Notes under the pieces: generated by a model
What the model saw: the letters and a program-made list of their open reading frames with translations, nothing else
Databases searched by the model: none
Told to the model about the DNA's origin: nothing
Assembly (NCBI GenBank): GCA_019414665.1
Contig: DXLO01000061.1
Location: 1 to 8,474, forward strand
Source of the DNA: Bacteroides sp.
GTDB lineage: Bacteria; Bacteroidota; Bacteroidia; Bacteroidales; Bacteroidaceae
Direction of reading: 5' to 3'
DNA: 8,474 bases
Translations under genes and position numbers: made by a program
In this document: positions 7,334-8,474 of the stretch, piece by piece
Position numbering within the stretch: position 1 is the first letter of the stretch
Layout of the letters: each line of letters begins with the position of its first letter

Positions 7334-8281
7334 TTAGAGTAATCCGTTGGCTGAAAGGTAACGTTCTGCTTCAATAGCAGCTTTACATCCACTTCCGGCA
7401 GCTGTAATTGCCTGACGGTAGTGAGGGTCGGCTACGTCGCCTGCAGCGAATACACCTGGGATTCCTGTCCGTGGAGTATTACCTTCAGTTATGATATATC
7501 CTGTTTCGTCAGTCTGTACCCATGGCTTGAAGATTGCTGAATTAGGCTGATGTCCGATAGCAAGGAAGAATCCGTCGATAGCTACATCGTAACGTTCTTC
7601 ATCAGCTTCTCCCAGGCGTTTTACTACGTGCATACCTTCTACACCATCTGTTCCGTAAAGGCCGACAGCGTTATGCTCAAACAAAACTTTAATGTTTGGG
7701 TGGTTCAGTACGCGTTCCTGCATAATCTTTGAGGCACGTAAGAATGGTTTGCGGACTACCAGGTATACTTGTCTGGCGAGGCCTGCCAGATAAATGGCTT
7801 CTTCGCAAGCTGTATCGCCACCACCTACTACGGCAACGACTTTTTTGCGGTAGAAGAATCCGTCGCAAGTAGCACATGCGCTAACACCCATGCCAGCATA
7901 TTTCTTTTCATCTTCCAGACCAAGGTACTTGGCTGTTGCTCCGGTCGAAATGATAACAGTATCAGCTGTTATTTCTTTTTCATCATCGATGATGAAATGG
8001 TAAGGAGCCTGGCTTAAGTCGGCCTTTGTTACTATACCGTTACGGATATCAGCGCCGAAACGTTCTGCCTGCTTACGCAAGTCATCCATTAAAACCGGAC
8101 CAGTTACTCCTTCCGGATAGCCGGGGAAGTTTTCCACTTCAGTAGTGATTGTCAACTGTCCACCTGGCTGTATTCCCTCATAAAGAACTGGTGATAAATT
8201 GGCACGACTTGTGTAAATAGCCGCAGTATATCCGGCTGGCCCTGATCCGATGATCAGGCATTTTACATGTTCTGTTGTCAT
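7334..8281 (-). CDS. trxB: Thioredoxin reductase (NADPH-type, FAD flavoprotein)
   Basis: This cytoplasmic enzyme passes electrons from a pyridine nucleotide through FAD and a redox disulfide to thioredoxin. The 315-residue length is normal for the low-molecular-weight bacterial class. Visible motifs are the FAD site GSGPAG (12-17), the redox centre CATC (Cys136, Cys139) inside SACATCDGFF, the nucleotide-binding GGGDTA (153-158) and the second FAD motif AAGDV (279-283). The segment that usually reads HRRxxxR, and contacts the 2'-phosphate of NADPH, is VVRKPFLR (175-182) here. Cofactor preference is therefore less certain, although basic residues remain. It is the first gene of the leftward four-gene unit, with a promoter element at 8326-8333 giving a leader of about 38 bases. 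Family identity is very secure; only the cofactor detail is open. Confidence 0.97.
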   Translation of the reverse strand: MTTEHVKCLIIGSGPAGYTAAIYTSRANLSPVLYEGIQPGGQLTITTEVENFPGYPEGVTGPVLMDDLRKQAERFGADIRNGIVTKADLSQAPYHFIIDDEKEITADTVIISTGATAKYLGLEDEKKYAGMGVSACATCDGFFYRKKVVAVVGGGDTACEEAIYLAGLARQVYLVVRKPFLRASKIMQERVLNHPNIKVLFEHNAVGLYGTDGVEGMHVVKRLGEADEERYDVAIDGFFLAIGHQPNSAIFKPWVQTDETGYIITEGNTPRTGIPGVFAAGDVADPHYRQAITAAGSGCKAAIEAERYLSANGLL

Positions 8282-8325
8282 ATTAAGTTTGGTAAATTAA
8301 AAATTATATATTCATTTTAATTGAG

Positions 8326-8333
8326 CAAATATA
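8326..8333 (-). promoter_or_regulatory. trxB: -7 promoter element for trxB and the genes after it
   Basis: On the minus strand this reads TATATTTG, an exact TAnnTTTG match, preceded by an A-rich stretch (8338-8345 on the plus strand is a T-run). Transcription would start near 8318-8321. No convincing -33 TTTG box is visible at the expected distance. The element lies about 84 bases from the apparent insertion-sequence end at 8418. Confidence 0.6.
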
Positions 8334-8399
8334 CTTCTTTTTTTTGTACATAATGCTATTATATAATCAATCTGGCTTATAAAAGAGGAAATTTTATGC

Positions 8400-8417
8400 A
8401 AAAAGCCCCGTCAGAAA
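8400..8417 (-). terminator. Half of an intrinsic terminator, partner arm missing
   Basis: On the minus strand this reads TTTCTGACGGGGC followed by TTTTT, which is the 3' arm and T-tract of a typical intrinsic terminator. The matching 5' arm (GCCCCGTCAGAAA) should come just before it on the minus strand, that is, just right of 8417, but an apparent insertion-sequence end lies there instead. It probably belonged to the gene upstream of trxB. That it was ever a whole terminator is inferred. Confidence 0.5.
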
Positions 8418-8474
8418 TGTGAAGTGACCCCAAAAAGTTGGACGGTTTAAATATTATCCGTTTTGAGAAAGAGT
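8418..8474. mobile_element. Terminus of an IS3-family (IS150-like) insertion sequence, partial
   Basis: The stretch beginning TGTGAAGTGACCCC and continuing CAAAAAGTTGGACGG (to 8445) has the form of an IS3-family, IS150-group inverted-repeat end, starting with TG and carrying the ACCCC-AAAAAGTTGGAC pattern. The true outer base could be 8418 or 8420. No transposase coding sequence is present in the remaining bases before the window ends, so the orientation and completeness of the element are unknown. The assignment relies on recalled end sequences and was not searched. Confidence 0.6.

Noticed and set aside
7309..7392. N-terminal extension of the M16 peptidase starting at 7392
   Set aside because: It would overlap the end of trxB by 59 bases and put 28 polar residues ahead of a clear signal peptide. 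The ATG at 7308 gives a normal exported protein.
8396..8422. Tiny open frame MQKAPSEM on the plus strand
   Set aside because: Eight codons spanning the terminator arm and the IS boundary, with no ribosome site; explained by chance.

Overview
The window looks like chromosomal DNA from a Bacteroidales bacterium, most likely Bacteroides or Phocaeicola. The supporting signs are promoter elements of the TAnnTTTG type (17-24, 2098-2105, 8326-8333), almost no Shine-Dalgarno sequences before the starts, protein families typical of Bacteroidetes (a DUF5687-like ABC permease, a roughly 940-residue two-lobed M16 peptidase), and moderate AT richness. This is inferred from the sequence alone. The species cannot be fixed.

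Layout. One gene reads rightward: a small four-helix membrane protein of the DUF486/DMT-like family (52-426), which ends at a strong intrinsic terminator (445-487). All the rest read leftward. Going in the direction of transcription from the right edge, they are trxB (thioredoxin reductase), an exported M16 zinc metallopeptidase, a 12-helix ABC permease and its ATPase. These four are separated by gaps of only 25, 19 and 15 bases and end at a hairpin terminator (2205-2249), so they are probably one transcript driven from the trxB promoter. A second leftward unit follows: an NlpC/P60 lipoprotein and, 10 bases later, an exported protein of unknown function.

Function. Most products belong to the cell envelope: a cell-wall peptidase lipoprotein, a periplasmic peptidase, an ABC exporter and a small membrane protein. 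TrxB is the cytoplasmic redox exception. No evidence ties TrxB mechanistically to the M16 peptidase or the transporter beyond the tight collinear arrangement.

Right edge. The last ~57 bases look like the terminus of an IS3-family (IS150-group-like) insertion sequence. Immediately beside it is one arm of a GC-rich terminator followed, on the minus strand, by a T-run, with no partner arm in the window. The simplest reading is that an IS inserted into the terminator of the gene upstream of trxB. This is the most notable feature seen. No RNA gene, CRISPR array, phage gene or clearly novel multi-gene system is visible. No gene-free stretch exceeds 300 bases; the longest are 8282-8474 (193 bases) and 2075-2273 (199 bases).
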